A DNA stretch of 64,000 nt from Oceanospirillaceae bacterium UBA2001 (GTDB lineage: Bacteria > Pseudomonadota > Gammaproteobacteria > Pseudomonadales > Balneatricaceae), in NCBI GenBank assembly GCA_002335115.1, contig DDCR01000003.1:1-64000 (forward strand), written 5' to 3'. Both the position numbers and the translations under genes were made by a program. This document shows, piece by piece, positions 63,634 to 64,000 of the stretch. Position 1 is the stretch's first letter. Each line of letters starts with the position of its first letter. Under the pieces are notes generated by a model. That model was not told where the DNA came from and made no database searches. It saw nothing but the letters and a program-made list of their open reading frames with translations.

Positions 63634-64000
63634 TTATGCCCCAAAGTCTTTACGATACTGCACCATTGCATCAATTTGTGGTTGCTCGTAACCCGTTTCT
63701 TGTAAGTATTCCAACACGTGATCAAAACTGATAATACTCACAACTTGCATCGCAAAGTCCCGTTCAACTTCTTGTATAGCCGATAACTCCCCTTGCCCCT
63801 TTTCCATACGATCAATGGCAATTAAGGTTGCCACAGGTATGGCATTGTGGGCTGCTATAATGGTCATTACTTCGCGAATAGCAGTGCCCGCAGTAATGAC
63901 ATCGTCTACAATCACAACCCGGCCTTTGAGTGCTGCTCCAACAAGAGAACCACCTTCCCCGTGAGCTTTTGCTTCTTTGCGATTAAAGGCGTAGGGCATA
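63634..64000 (-). CDS. pyrE: Orotate phosphoribosyltransferase PyrE, C-terminal part
   Basis: The last 122 or so codons of pyrE; the gene continues past the right edge. PyrE joins orotate and PRPP to give orotidine 5'-phosphate. The visible part has [15 protein letters not shown] with the mobile loop, the PRPP-binding [16 protein letters not shown] and AIQEVERDF, and ends VQYRKDFGA. Comparison with the 213-residue E. coli enzyme suggests about 92 residues lie outside. The Met nearest the edge is internal, not the start. Beyond the stop codon is the convergent slmA. Confidence 0.96.
   Translation of the reverse strand, partial: MPYAFNRKEAKAHGEGGSLVGAALKGRVVIVDDVITAGTAIREVMTIIAAHNAIPVATLIAIDRMEKGQGELSAIQEVERDFAMQVVSIISFDHVLEYLQETGYEQPQIDAMVQYRKDFGA

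Overview
The window reads as chromosomal DNA of a gammaproteobacterium, most likely a marine relative of the Pseudomonadales/Oceanospirillales/Cellvibrionales. Reasons: several gene orders that I know from Pseudomonas and relatives (pilM-to-pilQ type genes, aroK, aroB, damX, gltB, gltD, hemE next to a divergent mrcA; hemC-hemD-hemX-hemY; ubiD-rho; cyaY, lptM, lysA, dapF, DUF484, xerC, HAD phosphatase; coaBC, dut, algC, argB, slmA, pyrE), a DASH-type cryptochrome and a TIGR03643-type protein. Base composition looks fairly even throughout (about mid-40s % GC by eye). I see no insertion sequence, prophage, CRISPR array, rRNA or tRNA gene.

Layout. 1-2.6 kb: the N-terminus of a probable ion-channel protein, purEK and a HAD phosphatase. 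2.6-6.9 kb: a GlxA-type AraC regulator divergent from a MoxR ATPase, a CoxE-like VWA protein and an unusual fusion of a BFD-like [2Fe-2S] domain to an arylformamidase-like hydrolase. 6.9-11.8 kb: a three-gene envelope operon (RND/MMPL exporter, LolA-like periplasmic protein, predicted outer-membrane barrel). 12-13.2 kb: small membrane protein and two lipoproteins. 13.2-22.4 kb: glpK, ubiD, rho and the hemCDXY operon, all leftward. 22.5-25.6 kb: trmB, cryptochrome, ybaK and an isolated CHMI-type isomerase. 25.7-39.6 kb: the leftward hemE, gltD, gltB, damX, aroB, aroK block and a strongly reduced type IV pilus/Hof-like cluster in which PilN-, PilO- and PilP-like parts lie in one ORF. 39.6-43 kb: mrcA and a secreted nuclease.

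43.2-47.8 kb is a looser, accessory-looking stretch of single genes (cupin, serine hydrolase, flavin reductase-like, 2-oxopentenoate hydratase-like, DUF1330-like, TIGR03643-like). 47.9-57.5 kb returns to conserved genes: a HAD homologue without its nucleophile, a small conserved protein, argH, cyaY, then the tightly packed operon lptM-lysA-dapF-DUF484-xerC-yigB-trpD2, then coaD and a ferredoxin. 57.5-64 kb: mutM, a CBS protein, coaBC-dut-algC-argB-slmA and the 3' part of pyrE.

Pathways: tetrapyrrole synthesis (hemC, hemD, hemE, with hemX and hemY), purine (purEK) and pyrimidine (dut, pyrE) metabolism, arginine (argB, argH), lysine/diaminopimelate (lysA, dapF), shikimate (aroK, aroB), ammonia assimilation (gltBD), CoA synthesis (coaD, coaBC) and cell envelope/division (mrcA, damX, lptM, slmA, xerC). 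The items most worth a second look are the BFD-hydrolase fusion behind MoxR/VWA, the PilNOP-like fusion with shortened PilM and PilQ, the RND/LolA-like/barrel operon, the HAD protein lacking both motif I aspartates, and several perfect inverted repeats between housekeeping genes. I found no convincing wholly new system; most of the window is conserved housekeeping DNA. Several start codons were moved from the longest reading frame to the position supported by the family N-terminus or a ribosome binding site; this is stated in each entry.
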